A DNA stretch of 36,635 nucleotides from Candidatus Methanoperedens sp. (GTDB lineage Archaea; Halobacteriota; Methanosarcinia; Methanosarcinales; Methanoperedenaceae), in the NCBI GenBank assembly GCA_012026795.1, contig VEPM01000038.1, positions 1-36,635 on the forward strand, in the 5' to 3' direction. This document shows positions 24,660 to 32,931 of the stretch, one piece after another. How positions within the stretch are numbered: position 1 is the first letter of the stretch; the number at the start of each line of letters is the position of its first letter. A model generated the notes under the pieces. That model was not told where the DNA came from, did not search any database, and saw only the letters and a list, made by a program, of their open reading frames with translations. The position numbers and the translations under genes were made by a program.

Positions 24660-25673
24660 TTATATTATTATTATCTTTCCTGCAATATCCTTGCACGCAG
24701 CCATGAACCGCGCAGGATCCACGCAAGGGAATGTATCTATCAAACAAATATCACATCCATTAACGGCCATATCAAGTTTGCGTATATCCCCATGGTAAAC
24801 CAGAACTTCTGATTTCCCCTCTGCTCTTGCAAGTAGCACTGGCTCATCCGCAATCAGTTTGTCATAATCTGCTTTCTCAAAATTAATTTTGATCCCAAGG
24901 GCACTTGAGTTCGCTTTGATATTTAAAATGGTATTCTTGAGTGCAGGAAGCCAGGCATCATTGAGGACTACCTTTTTAGCACCTGCAAGAACGCATAACA
25001 ACCCAAGTGTACCCGGACCGCAAAAACCATCGGCCACTATTGCATTTTCCAGTTCTCCTTTAAGGTAAAGTTCCTCTATTTTTGCAATTTTTGTGTTATT
25101 GAACTCTATGTGGATCAGTGACTGGTTCTTGTAAATGCACAATTCCCCGAACAATGACGAGATAACATCACATCGCATATCACATCCAGAAAGCAATTCA
25201 TACGTATGAGGGGAGCTGTTGGTATCAAGGATGCCGATGCTCTGTGATTGCGTACCCTTTCTTTTTATAACTCCTTTAACTTCCGGTACTTTTTCGACTA
25301 TTTCCCTGGCAATGTCTTTTGTCACGGAATCCATAATAAGAACCAGGTTTTTTTCATTGAGCCTTGGCGGATATGGTATCTGATAGCCAAAAGAGATAAG
25401 CGGGGTCCCGACTTCACGAAGGGCTGCATCCTGGGGGAAGAATCCTTTTTCTTTCAATATCGAAAGAACATTCCAGATAACAAGGTCCAGGTGCCTCTTC
25501 CTGCAATTAGTACACTGGCCGAAATTTTTATCGATTTTTCCTGATATCGGGGCATTTTTAGCCAGTACAGGATCGCAAGGGCACAAGCCGCATGCCATAT
25601 ACATACTTAATATATCATCCAGCACTTTCGGGGCAGGAAGAATGCAATCCCCATTGCATGTCGGACATTTCAT
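24660..25673 (-). CDS. Cys-rich N-terminus with putative methyltransferase domain
   Basis: A protein of 337 residues from ATG 25673 (TTG 25691 is an upstream alternative). The N-terminus holds several Cys pairs (CPTCNGDC, CGLCPC, CTNCRKR), enough for a zinc or iron-sulfur site. The C-terminal half has a Rossmann motif ADGFCGPGTLGLLCVLAGAK followed by VLNDAWLPA, the pattern of SAM-dependent methyltransferases, and LIDTFPCVDP further on. Cysteine in the SAM loop is unusual. The substrate is unknown; modification of RNA or of a cofactor would fit. It is transcribed right after the small membrane protein, whose stop is 4 bp upstream of ATG 25673. Confidence 0.65.
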   Translation of the reverse strand: MKCPTCNGDCILPAPKVLDDILSMYMACGLCPCDPVLAKNAPISGKIDKNFGQCTNCRKRHLDLVIWNVLSILKEKGFFPQDAALREVGTPLISFGYQIPYPPRLNEKNLVLIMDSVTKDIAREIVEKVPEVKGVIKRKGTQSQSIGILDTNSSPHTYELLSGCDMRCDVISSLFGELCIYKNQSLIHIEFNNTKIAKIEELYLKGELENAIVADGFCGPGTLGLLCVLAGAKKVVLNDAWLPALKNTILNIKANSSALGIKINFEKADYDKLIADEPVLLARAEGKSEVLVYHGDIRKLDMAVNGCDICLIDTFPCVDPARFMAACKDIAGKIIII

Positions 25674-25677
25674 AGGA

Positions 25678-26043
25678 TCATTCGGATGCAAAATCTTTCA
25701 TGATTGATTTCTTTGGGACGCATGACCTTAAAGCGATATGCCAGGTATAAGCAAATAACACAAGGGTCACCATTGCAACCGTATCAAGTAATTCAAAAAA
25801 TACCATTGTGCCAGGTATATTCAATCCTTCAAATAATTCATGCGCCATGAAAAACGTACTGAATAAGAATATATATATGCAATTTTTTTTAAAAAAAGAT
25901 TCTTTTACCAGGGATTTTAGGACTAACTCATTTTTTTCTACATCCTTCCACAAGAACCATATTTGAGCTAATAAAAAAATAAAAATTAAATATGAAGAGA
26001 ACATAACAAATTCTATATATTTATATAAAGTATAATAATCCAT
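25678..26043 (-). CDS. Small three-helix membrane protein
   Basis: A 121-residue protein with hydrophobic segments around 9-32 (FVMFSSYLIFIFLLAQIWFL), 53-70 (IYIFLFSTFFMAHELFEG) and 82-104 (FELLDTVAMVTLVLFAYTW), and a basic C-terminus with one Cys (ALRSCVPKK). The conserved-looking acidic and His residues inside the second helix (AHELFEG) could bind metal or quinone. The family is not recognised. It precedes the Cys-rich methyltransferase-like gene on the same strand, almost touching it, so the two are likely coupled. mfnA lies downstream of neither: it ends at 26077 and is a separate unit upstream. Confidence 0.65.
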   Translation of the reverse strand: MDYYTLYKYIEFVMFSSYLIFIFLLAQIWFLWKDVEKNELVLKSLVKESFFKKNCIYIFLFSTFFMAHELFEGLNIPGTMVFFELLDTVAMVTLVLFAYTWHIALRSCVPKKSIMKDFASE

Positions 26044-26076
26044 ACATTTAACGTCCTATTAACCTAAGGATAATTA

Positions 26077-27219
26077 TTAAATCTGATAAACATTTCGGTG
26101 AATGCATTCACCAAGATCGGAAATAAACAGCTCAATAGTACTCTCAGTAAGATGAGGCATTATTATCAATCTCATGGCTTTTGGATTTCGCGTTAGGGAA
26201 GTAACCCAGCCCCTGGAACGCAATTTTTTCCTGACCTCATCAAGATCAGGCACGTCAAGAGCTACGATGTTCATTGCAGGCTCGGCCAGCGGTTCAATCC
26301 CCAGGTCACGGGCTCCATCCACAAGCCTGCCAGTCATTTTCATACATCTTTTCACGATTTTTTTGTATCCTTCTGTTCCAAGGTGCATCATAACGGCATA
26401 AGCAGCCGCAACTGCCGCCCCGCTTCGTGTGCCAACCAGGGAATGTTGCTTCCTGATTGTCAGGTAGGGTGTATCGATCTCCAGTGGAAGAAGACAGGCT
26501 TCTTCCCTGAACAGGAGACCTCCTGCAGGAATAGTGGACATGCCCATTTTATGGGGGTCTGCTGTTATTGATGTAACTCCCTGCACTGAAAAATCAAAAT
26601 CATATTTTTTATCAAGAAAAGGTATGACATATCCCCCAAAAGCTGCGTCTACATGCAAAAACAGGTCATGTGACAACGCAAGTCTGGCCAATCTATCTAT
26701 CGGATCGATCTGGCCGAATTCCGTTGAGCCTGCAATACCAACAAGTGCAATGGTGTTATCATCGATAAGGTTTGAAACTGAATCTATATTCACCCTGAAT
26801 TCCGTATCAAGTGAAGCTTTTCTTATCTCTATTCCAAGAAGATCTGCTATCTTATCGAAAGAGAAATGGGCTGAACATGGAACGATCATGTTAGGATGCT
26901 TCTTTTTGCTCATGTTCCTGGCAGTCCTCAACGCCTGGATATTGGATTCCGTGCCCCCTGTGGTAATGTAACCGCATGCGTTATCATCACCAAGCATGTT
27001 TCCCATCATCTTTACTACTTTATCTTCAAGTTCCTTTGTTCCCTGGAATAAACCAAAGTCCCCCATATTTGATGCGATGAATTGCATGTGGGCTTTTACA
27101 GCTATCGGGTGAGGTCTTGTGCACATGGCACTCATGACCTTATCATAGGAAGTGTCTTTTTGCATAGCATTTTTAAGCTGGGATAGTACTTCCTTTTCAG
27201 ATTGCCCTTTCAGGTTCAT
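26077..27219 (-). CDS. mfnA: L-tyrosine/L-aspartate decarboxylase MfnA
   Basis: A 380-residue PLP-dependent group II decarboxylase. The lysine that binds PLP is K224 in ADPHKMGMS; TTGGTESNIQAL (86-97) and HVDAAFGGY (189-197) are the cofactor and substrate loops. In methanogens MfnA makes tyramine for methanofuran, and related enzymes make beta-alanine for coenzyme A; the sequence does not decide between them. It is transcribed from a TATA box at about 27243-27251 on the minus strand, with a short leader. An inverted repeat lies just upstream. Confidence 0.9.
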   Translation of the reverse strand: MNLKGQSEKEVLSQLKNAMQKDTSYDKVMSAMCTRPHPIAVKAHMQFIASNMGDFGLFQGTKELEDKVVKMMGNMLGDDNACGYITTGGTESNIQALRTARNMSKKKHPNMIVPCSAHFSFDKIADLLGIEIRKASLDTEFRVNIDSVSNLIDDNTIALVGIAGSTEFGQIDPIDRLARLALSHDLFLHVDAAFGGYVIPFLDKKYDFDFSVQGVTSITADPHKMGMSTIPAGGLLFREEACLLPLEIDTPYLTIRKQHSLVGTRSGAAVAAAYAVMMHLGTEGYKKIVKRCMKMTGRLVDGARDLGIEPLAEPAMNIVALDVPDLDEVRKKLRSRGWVTSLTRNPKAMRLIIMPHLTESTIELFISDLGECIHRNVYQI

Positions 27220-27275
27220 GTGCTAAACTCCCGAATACTTGCTTATAAAAGTTTGTTTATTGTACAGGAGCAGAG

Positions 27276-27331
27276 TAGAGGAGCCAAAAGGTTCTGGATG
27301 GAATCCATAATGATGGGTTGTAGCTCCTCTA
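27276..27331. other. Inverted repeat TAGAGGAGC / GCTCCTCTA with internal hairpin, upstream of mfnA
   Basis: TAGAGGAGC (27276-27284) and GCTCCTCTA (27323-27331) form a perfect 9-bp stem around 38 bases. Inside, TGGAT (27295-27299) pairs with ATCCA (27303-27307). It is upstream of the mfnA TATA box (about 27243-27251), so it is more likely an operator or an independent structured RNA than part of the mfnA leader. The rest of 27220-27478 holds no gene that I can support. Confidence 0.45.
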
Positions 27332-27478
27332 TCTTTTCAAATATGCAAGCTGAAATATAAATAAACCGACAATTTTTAAAGATTATTTTCAGTTTCTAAG
27401 CAAAAACAATGTGTTTTTTAGTTTAAAATAGTTCATGGTATATAGAATAACAATAAAAACACCAAAAAATGCTTATTT

Positions 27479-28126
27479 TCATGAACTTTGGATGAATTCA
27501 TAGAATTTATCCCAATCAAGTACAGTGGAAACACATCCTGCTTTTTCAAGAACAATTCCCACTCCGAAAAGGTCGATTTTTTCGCACATTTCAAGCCCGG
27601 CTTTTATTTCGGTCATACATCCAATTCCCAGTATTGCCTCTGGCTTGTGTTTTCGTACCAGCCGCCTGATAAAACTTGAACCCGGTACGATAAAAACCTT
27701 ATAACCAAGCATTTCTGCGCTTTTCTTGGCCTGTCCGATCTCACATGCACCGCAATTTTCGCATTGCATGCCCTCAGGACTGAGCTTGGATGGGCAGGTG
27801 GTGGCTCTTAAGCATTGTGGAAAAAATATCAGCCTTTTATTAACCGGCGTGTTCCTGAATTTGCGCAGGGATATCTTGTTCTTAAGCTCTATACCTACAT
27901 CATCTACAATGGAGTCATCCATTTTGATAAGCCTGAATAAAGCCTTGACCAGGTTTTCAAGAAGAGTGATAGAGAAAAGCATAAATCCCGGAAAAATAAA
28001 TTTCTCTGTCTTAAATGAGTAAGCAATAAGAAATGAACCCAGAATTGCTATTATCAATAAAAAAGCCACGAAATATACTACAGCTTCGCCGATTATTGTG
28101 AATAAAGGTTCAATTTCTATTGCCAT
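27479..28126 (-). CDS. DUF116 membrane-linked Cys protein
   Basis: A 215-residue protein with two N-terminal membrane helices (about 10-35 and 44-66) and a cytoplasmic DUF116 domain rich in Cys: PQCLRATTCPSK, QCENCGACEIG, IGCMTEI and AGCVST. The Cys pattern suggests an iron-sulfur cluster or thiol chemistry; no function is proven. It is divergent from fae, and the 152 bp between them contain two copies of a 16-bp repeat that may control both. Confidence 0.82.
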   Translation of the reverse strand: MAIEIEPLFTIIGEAVVYFVAFLLIIAILGSFLIAYSFKTEKFIFPGFMLFSITLLENLVKALFRLIKMDDSIVDDVGIELKNKISLRKFRNTPVNKRLIFFPQCLRATTCPSKLSPEGMQCENCGACEIGQAKKSAEMLGYKVFIVPGSSFIRRLVRKHKPEAILGIGCMTEIKAGLEMCEKIDLFGVGIVLEKAGCVSTVLDWDKFYEFIQSS

Positions 28127-28151
28127 TATATAGTAAGAATATTTTTATCAT

Positions 28152-28205
28152 CTTAAGATTATCTGAAAGGTTAAATTAATTTTTATTGGCTTAAGATTAT
28201 CTGAA
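28152..28205. repeat. Tandem 16-bp direct repeats in the DUF116/fae promoter region
   Basis: CTTAAGATTATCTGAA occurs at 28152-28167 and 28190-28205 with identical sequence, and the match continues for three more bases with one mismatch. Start-to-start distance is 38 bp. Both lie upstream of the likely fae TATA box (CTAAATAT, near 28236-28243) and also upstream of the DUF116 start (28126), so a regulator bound there could reach both genes. Confidence 0.55.
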
Positions 28206-28278
28206 TGGCGTCTCCTTTTTACCAGAAGAATTAGAAACCTCTAAATATCATTAATGTTCAAGAAAGTAGGGTGATTTA

Positions 28279-28779
28279 ATGGGACACATAAGAAGTATGA
28301 TAGGAGAGGCGCTTGTGGGCGATGGTAATGAAATTGCACACATAGACCTCGTAATAGGCCCAAGAGGAGGCCCGGTTGAGACAGCATTTATGAATTCACT
28401 TGCGATGCCCAGGGAAGGACATACGCCGCTTCTTGCGGTGCTTGAACCGAATATCCAGCCAAAACCATGCACATTAATGGTGAACAAAGTTACTATTAAG
28501 AACGCGAACCAGGCCATATTGATGTTCGGGGCCGGACAAGCGGCTGTGGCAAAAGCGGTAATTGATAGTGTAGAGGAAGGAGTAATTGCAAAGAGCGATG
28601 CTGAAGATCTCTTGATAATAGTTTCGGTTTTCATCCACTGGGAAGCCAGGGATAAACAAAAAATATACGATTACAATTACGAAGCCACAAAGCTGGCAAT
28701 AAAACGGGCAATAGCAGGCGAACCTTCTGTGAAAGAAGCTCTGGCGCAAAAGGATAAAGCGAAGCATCCATTCGCATGA
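28279..28779 (+). CDS. fae: Formaldehyde-activating enzyme Fae
   Basis: A 166-residue enzyme that condenses formaldehyde with tetrahydromethanopterin to give methylene-tetrahydromethanopterin. The catalytic His is H21 in NEIAHIDLVIGPRGGP, equivalent to His17 of bacterial Fae. The family strands TPLLAVLEPNIQPKP and KVTIKNANQAILMFGAGQ are intact. It is a stand-alone Fae, not the Fae-Hps fusion. In methane archaea its role is formaldehyde detoxification or coupling to C1 flow, which is inferred. GGGTGATT precedes the ATG. Confidence 0.92.
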   Translation: MGHIRSMIGEALVGDGNEIAHIDLVIGPRGGPVETAFMNSLAMPREGHTPLLAVLEPNIQPKPCTLMVNKVTIKNANQAILMFGAGQAAVAKAVIDSVEEGVIAKSDAEDLLIIVSVFIHWEARDKQKIYDYNYEATKLAIKRAIAGEPSVKEALAQKDKAKHPFA

Positions 28780-28792
28780 ATAAGAATCTAAT

Positions 28793-29776
28793 TCATATTT
28801 CAAGAATGGTATTTATTTCTTCAAGGGCTTTCGCATAAACTCCATTTTTCCTTAAATATGCAGCAAGCTTAAGGGGACGGTTGCCGCCTGGATGGTATGT
28901 GATAACTGCTGACGGTGCGCACTGTTTTGTCATACTGATAAGACCGTTCACATCCATGTGATCGCTGATATTGATGGTGGGAAATTTAATATCCTTTCGT
29001 CCTGTCAGTATGAATTTCGATGCGCAGGTGAGCCTGGAAATTTCACCCGGCGTGGTTATTTTAATACCGCAATTGCTATCAAGGTCAGCAAGCTGCCCTG
29101 CATCTTTCATTAATCCGTCAGTAAGCGCATGAGATACCGGATCCATACCGATCTTTCCCGAATAACCGGATTCACGAATGAGTTTGACTGCACGCTGCGC
29201 CTTCCCGAACGCATAAGCGCCAAAGGCAATATCATCTGGCATTTCTTCCAGGGATTCCCTGAATGCATCCAGATCATCTTCGAAATGACATTTAGGGTCA
29301 TCTGGATCCCCATAATTTGCTTCAGTGACAAGACAATCGCAGTCCGGGAGATCCCGCGAGTCTTTGACATCACCTGTGACCATGATCCTTGTACCAACAT
29401 CATTTTTCCAGTAAAAAGCGCATGAGCCTATTGTATGATATGTGGGATATGTTTTTACTTCAACGCCAGCGATATCAATACTCTCACCGATCTTGAATGT
29501 TCTTCCTGCATATTTTTTCCCGTAAAGGATTTCAAGTGCCTGTGCAGTTTCCTGTGAGCAGACAGCATTCTTTGAGAGCATTGCAGACCTGCCATGATGG
29601 TCTGAATGTGCATGGGTTATAAGGTATGCATCAGGCTGGTGGGAACGGGAGTTCGTAGTATCCACGGAAAAAGTCAACCGTTTCCCTGCATTGAAAACAA
29701 GTGAAATATGGGGTTTGAATCCCTTATCTGTCCTGTGCCTGATCGGCAACACACCAAGGTCAAATAAAGGTTTCAA
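28793..29776 (-). CDS. Metallo-beta-lactamase-fold protein (RNA-processing exonuclease-like)
   Basis: A 327-residue protein with the HxHxDH zinc motif THAHSDHHG (about 54-62), a second His in TYPTYHTIGSC, an Asp in VTGDVKDS and a final His in ITYHPGG. This set of metal ligands marks the beta-lactamase fold of the group annotated as predicted exonucleases in archaea. A beta-CASP domain is not obvious. The start is TTG 29776, 10 bp behind the thioredoxin stop; GTG in the GVLPIRH region is an alternative. It converges with fae and is the last gene of the peroxiredoxin-thioredoxin strand. Confidence 0.75.
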   Translation of the reverse strand: MKPLFDLGVLPIRHRTDKGFKPHISLVFNAGKRLTFSVDTTNSRSHQPDAYLITHAHSDHHGRSAMLSKNAVCSQETAQALEILYGKKYAGRTFKIGESIDIAGVEVKTYPTYHTIGSCAFYWKNDVGTRIMVTGDVKDSRDLPDCDCLVTEANYGDPDDPKCHFEDDLDAFRESLEEMPDDIAFGAYAFGKAQRAVKLIRESGYSGKIGMDPVSHALTDGLMKDAGQLADLDSNCGIKITTPGEISRLTCASKFILTGRKDIKFPTINISDHMDVNGLISMTKQCAPSAVITYHPGGNRPLKLAAYLRKNGVYAKALEEINTILEI

Positions 29777-29786
29777 TCAGACCACG

Positions 29787-30059
29787 TTATTTTAAGGCCG
29801 CGTTTAAATCCGCTTCAAGGACATTCGCGCGGGTTACACCGGTATATCGCTTGAATACAGCGCCATCTTTCTCAATTACCAGTGTGGGGATTGCATGTAT
29901 TGTGAATTTAGCTGCCAATTCATTATTATTGTCAACGTCAATTTTCTTGAATTCCACTTTATCCTGGAATTTTTTCTTAAGCTCTTCAATGATCGGATCC
30001 TGCATCTTGCAGGGACCGCACCATTCTGCAAAAAAATCCATTAGAACGACTTTACTCAT
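29787..30059 (-). CDS. trx: Thioredoxin
   Basis: A 90-residue thioredoxin with the active-site WCGPC (C14, C17) and the cis-Pro loop HAIPTLVIEKDG. It reduces protein disulfides, likely including the neighbouring peroxiredoxin; that pairing is inferred. AGGAGG precedes ATG 30059, and this ribosome-binding site lies inside the end of the 30-residue Cys peptide gene, so the two are coupled. It is slightly shorter than usual because the first strand is trimmed. Confidence 0.9.
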   Translation of the reverse strand: MSKVVLMDFFAEWCGPCKMQDPIIEELKKKFQDKVEFKKIDVDNNNELAAKFTIHAIPTLVIEKDGAVFKRYTGVTRANVLEADLNAALK

Positions 30060-30144
30060 TTGATTTCCTCCTAGAGCAGCAGATTTTGCATAATTTGCAT
30101 TTTTCTTTAATTGGCGTTTTTTTCTCAGCTTTCTTATCTGACAT
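30052..30144 (-). CDS. 30-residue Cys-rich peptide overlapping thioredoxin
   Basis: A 30-residue frame (MSDKKAEKKTPIKEKCKLCK at the start) with four Cys in CKLCKICC, Lys rich. Its stop overlaps the thioredoxin start by 8 bp in another frame, and it carries the thioredoxin ribosome-binding site. AGGT lies upstream of its own ATG. The compact Cys pattern suits a small metal- or thiol-binding peptide. Translation is not proven; the gene is too short for most annotation programs. Confidence 0.5.
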   Translation of the reverse strand: MSDKKAEKKTPIKEKCKLCKICCSRRKSNE

Positions 30145-30206
30145 ATTTTACCTGCTACGATACCTAATAATACACTTATGATTTAAAATTGTTGCCCATT
30201 CAAGCT

Positions 30207-30689
30207 TTATTTTGATTCCTGTTTTGATTCCAGCCCTTCAAGGACTTTTGTTATTTCTTCAATATCAGGCAATTGAGGACCCGGATATACCTTTACGAAT
30301 ACTATCTTTCCGTTCTCATCGATAATAATATTCGCCCTTCTGGAAGTTCCCTCTTTTTCATTGAATATCCCGTAGAGATCAGCAACTTTGCCATGAGGCC
30401 AGAAGTCAGATAGGAGCCTGGTATTTTTTATTCCAAGTTCTTTTGCCCATGCATTTTTTGAAGGGACTGTATCCGTGCTTATACCCAATGCTACTGTATT
30501 TAATTTCTCGAACCTTTCCCGATTTTTTTCAAGCGATTTCATCTGTTCGGCACATACACCTGTCCATGCAAGCGGATGAAAAGATAGCAGTACCCTCTTA
30601 CCTTTGAGGGATGATAGACTGATTTCATTCTCATCCTGGTCGCTTAAATTGAAATCTTTCGCTGTATCGCCAATTTTCACTATGCCCAT
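30207..30689 (-). CDS. 1-Cys peroxiredoxin
   Basis: A 160-residue thiol peroxidase of the AhpC/TSA fold. The peroxidatic site is PLAWTGVC (39-46) with C46; this is the PxxxTxxC motif. There is no other Cys, so it works as a 1-Cys enzyme and needs an outside thiol reductant, for which the thioredoxin gene 150 bp downstream is the natural candidate. SRRANIII holds the active-site Arg. It heads the minus-strand thiol unit; 62 bp separate it from the Cys peptide gene. Confidence 0.88.
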   Translation of the reverse strand: MGIVKIGDTAKDFNLSDQDENEISLSSLKGKRVLLSFHPLAWTGVCAEQMKSLEKNRERFEKLNTVALGISTDTVPSKNAWAKELGIKNTRLLSDFWPHGKVADLYGIFNEKEGTSRRANIIIDENGKIVFVKVYPGPQLPDIEEITKVLEGLESKQESK

Positions 30690-30834
30690 TCTTTAAACTC
30701 CTTAATATTTTTAAAATTATACACTCCAACAATAATTAGTAACATTGGATCTTTTGATATTAACTCTTGCTATTATCATCAGGCAGGTTTAAATACTAAC
30801 TTTGCATATTATGATAATAATGTAAGGTGGAACG

Positions 30835-31188
30835 ATGAGACTGAGTAAAAATAACTTGTTAGTAATAGGAATAATACCAATAATTATTGGTTTGGTAATA
30901 TTTTATAACTTCATAAGCGCCATTAATATTTTACAACCCGGCGGAAAGACAACCGCTATGGTCTATTACCAGCTGCTTGGAATTGCAACTGCAATGCTTG
31001 TGGGTGCTGTGGTTTACTGGGTAATACTGGTTTATTACATTTATTTGATTCAGGAAAATGAAGTTTTCATACAGGATAACTTCACACAACTGGCAGGGAG
31101 CGGCACGGCTCATCTGCAAAATGCCAAAAAGCTGATCACCCAGGTACTGCAAGATATAAAATCTACTGAATTAAAACAGCATCAGTAG
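30835..31188 (+). CDS. Small membrane protein with cytoplasmic tail, unknown function
   Basis: A 117-residue protein with two membrane helices (about 9-28 and 47-72) separated by a short loop, and a 45-residue hydrophilic tail with helices (HLQNAKKLITQVLQDIKS). No family is recognised. AAGGTGG precedes ATG 30835. It is divergent from the peroxiredoxin gene (145 bp between), so it might share regulation, but nothing in the sequence shows this. Confidence 0.65.
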   Translation: MRLSKNNLLVIGIIPIIIGLVIFYNFISAINILQPGGKTTAMVYYQLLGIATAMLVGAVVYWVILVYYIYLIQENEVFIQDNFTQLAGSGTAHLQNAKKLITQVLQDIKSTELKQHQ

Positions 31189-31226
31189 ATTTATTTTTTA
31201 TTGCAGTTTATTTCATTTTATTATTT

Positions 31227-32378
31227 TTAAATCGATTTCAATACATTGCTTGCAGCTTCTACACCCGGTCCCATTTTCTTGACCACATCATTCTTATGGA
31301 GAACAATTTCCACTGCTTGGACCGTGCTTAAAATATCCAGTTTGCTGATATTGCCCATGCTTCCTATCCTGAATATCTTGCCTTCAAGTGCGCCCTGGCC
31401 ACCTGAAACCTGGATGCCTAATTCCTTTATCCCGTTTCGCAGTTTCTTATCATCGATACCTGTGGGTATTTTCATTGCTGTTACGGTATTTGAGTATTTG
31501 CTATATTTATTCAACCGGGGGAACATTTCGATATTCATAGCATCTGCTGCCGCACGGATTGCTTCTGCAAATTTTGCATGTCTCATTATACGGACCAGGA
31601 GTCCTTCTTCCTTTACGATACGAAGCGCTTCCTGCATTGCAAAAAATAAAGATACTGCCGGAGTATAAGGTGTCTGGGCCGTATCCTTATTTGCTGATTT
31701 TTTATAAGCTTTAAGATCTATATAATAAGGAGGCTTATCAACCATGGATTCCCATGCTTTTTTGCTAACAGATATTGCTGATAATCCCGGAGGCGCGCCT
31801 ATGCACTTCTGGGAGCCAACAACAGCAATATCCACACCCCATTTATCTACAAGAACTTCATCACCGCCAATAGTAGTCACACCATCCATGATAAATATGG
31901 CGCCGTATTTTTTTGCCAGGTCGCCTACTTCTTTTGCAGGATTCTTGATTCCCACTGATGTATCATTATGAACAAGGGTTATTGCTTTTGCTCCTTCTGC
32001 AAGTGCACTTTCAACCCTGTCAAGTTCAATGGATTCACCTTTTGTCCAGTCAAATTTTACAGATTTGACTTTACCGAAGCGCTCTCCGATCTCCCTGAAG
32101 CGTTCCCCGAATTTCCCGTTCTCAATTGTTATAAGAGTATCTTTTTCCCCGATAATGTTGCTAACCGCCGCCTCCATGGCACAGCTTCCCGACCCTGTGA
32201 TTATATACATATCATTTTTGGTACCGAAAAGCTCCTGGAGCGTTGTCCGGCATTCGCTGTACATATCCCCGAATTCCTTGCCCCGATGTCCGATAATGGG
32301 TCTGGACATGGCTCTTAATATCCTTGGCGCAACGGGTACAGGACCCGGTATCATCAATAAGTTATTTTCAAGATTCAT
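31227..32378 (-). CDS. Class V aminotransferase (serine-pyruvate / alanine-glyoxylate type)
   Basis: A protein of 383 residues from ATG 32378, chosen because GGAG stands at the right distance; a TTG/other start upstream adds a basic leader of low value. PLP binds the Lys in VVGSQKCIGAPPGL. The N-terminal MIPGPVPVAPRIL and GHRGKEF are typical of the alanine-glyoxylate/serine-pyruvate group, which in methanogens is assigned to transamination of small oxoacids. Substrate is inferred only. The gene is alone and is the last core gene before the accessory region on the right. Confidence 0.85.
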   Translation of the reverse strand: MNLENNLLMIPGPVPVAPRILRAMSRPIIGHRGKEFGDMYSECRTTLQELFGTKNDMYIITGSGSCAMEAAVSNIIGEKDTLITIENGKFGERFREIGERFGKVKSVKFDWTKGESIELDRVESALAEGAKAITLVHNDTSVGIKNPAKEVGDLAKKYGAIFIMDGVTTIGGDEVLVDKWGVDIAVVGSQKCIGAPPGLSAISVSKKAWESMVDKPPYYIDLKAYKKSANKDTAQTPYTPAVSLFFAMQEALRIVKEEGLLVRIMRHAKFAEAIRAAADAMNIEMFPRLNKYSKYSNTVTAMKIPTGIDDKKLRNGIKELGIQVSGGQGALEGKIFRIGSMGNISKLDILSTVQAVEIVLHKNDVVKKMGPGVEAASNVLKSI

Positions 32379-32531
32379 AAGAATTCTCCTGATTTTTTTC
32401 CTATACAACTAACTTGCATGTATATCTTTTGCAGTGATACGATGATTAGGATGTAAAAAATGGATCAAAAAGAAATAAAAGCTGAAAAAGTTCAGTGTCC
32501 AGATAATTAGGCTCATAGCTGATCAACAATG

Positions 32532-32819
32532 TTATGTTCTCTTTCTGAAGCGCCATGCCATAATCAGAACCATAAAGAAAAAAATCACTGAAGGGAACGA
32601 CGTCTCTTTCGCCGCCGCGCCCGTTCCCGTTATTTGCGGCGCGGGAGTTGTAGTGGCGGCGCCGATGTACTGCTCGTCGAGGATGTAGGGGTTGGAGATG
32701 GTGATCTCTTCAAGGGTCAGAACATAGTGGTAATCGGCAGCGCTTCGGTTTTCAAATTTATTCCAGTAATCTTGTGTCAACCTTTCCGTCAACTCTTGCG
32801 TAAACCTATTTAATGACAT
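32532..32819 (-). pseudogene. Probable C-terminal remnant of a cell-surface protein
   Basis: A 95-residue frame from ATG 32819. It ends in a Thr/Pro/Ala-rich spacer (TTTPAPQITGTG), one hydrophobic segment (FPSVIFFFMVLIMAW) and a basic tail RFRKRT, the layout of archaeal surface-protein C-termini. No signal peptide or larger exported domain is present, so it is probably the stump of a longer gene. A locally GC-rich stretch (about 32620-32720) differs from the flanking sequence. It might still be expressed as a small protein; no good ribosome-binding site is seen. Confidence 0.4.
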
Positions 32820-32931
32820 TCTTACCAAACATCTTTTGAATTTTCACAACTTTTTTTGTCGACTAATGGATGTAATTAACATAATTATATATTCTTTTAC
32901 AGTCATTCAAAACGAAAGGAGAATGAGATAA

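Noticed and set aside
26174-26971. Plus-strand frames opposite mfnA.
   Set aside because: Antisense to a well-supported gene and without start signals.
32454-32511. A 16-codon frame (MDQKEIKAEKVQCPDN) near the start of the right-hand accessory region.
   Set aside because: No ribosome-binding site, no context and too short to support.
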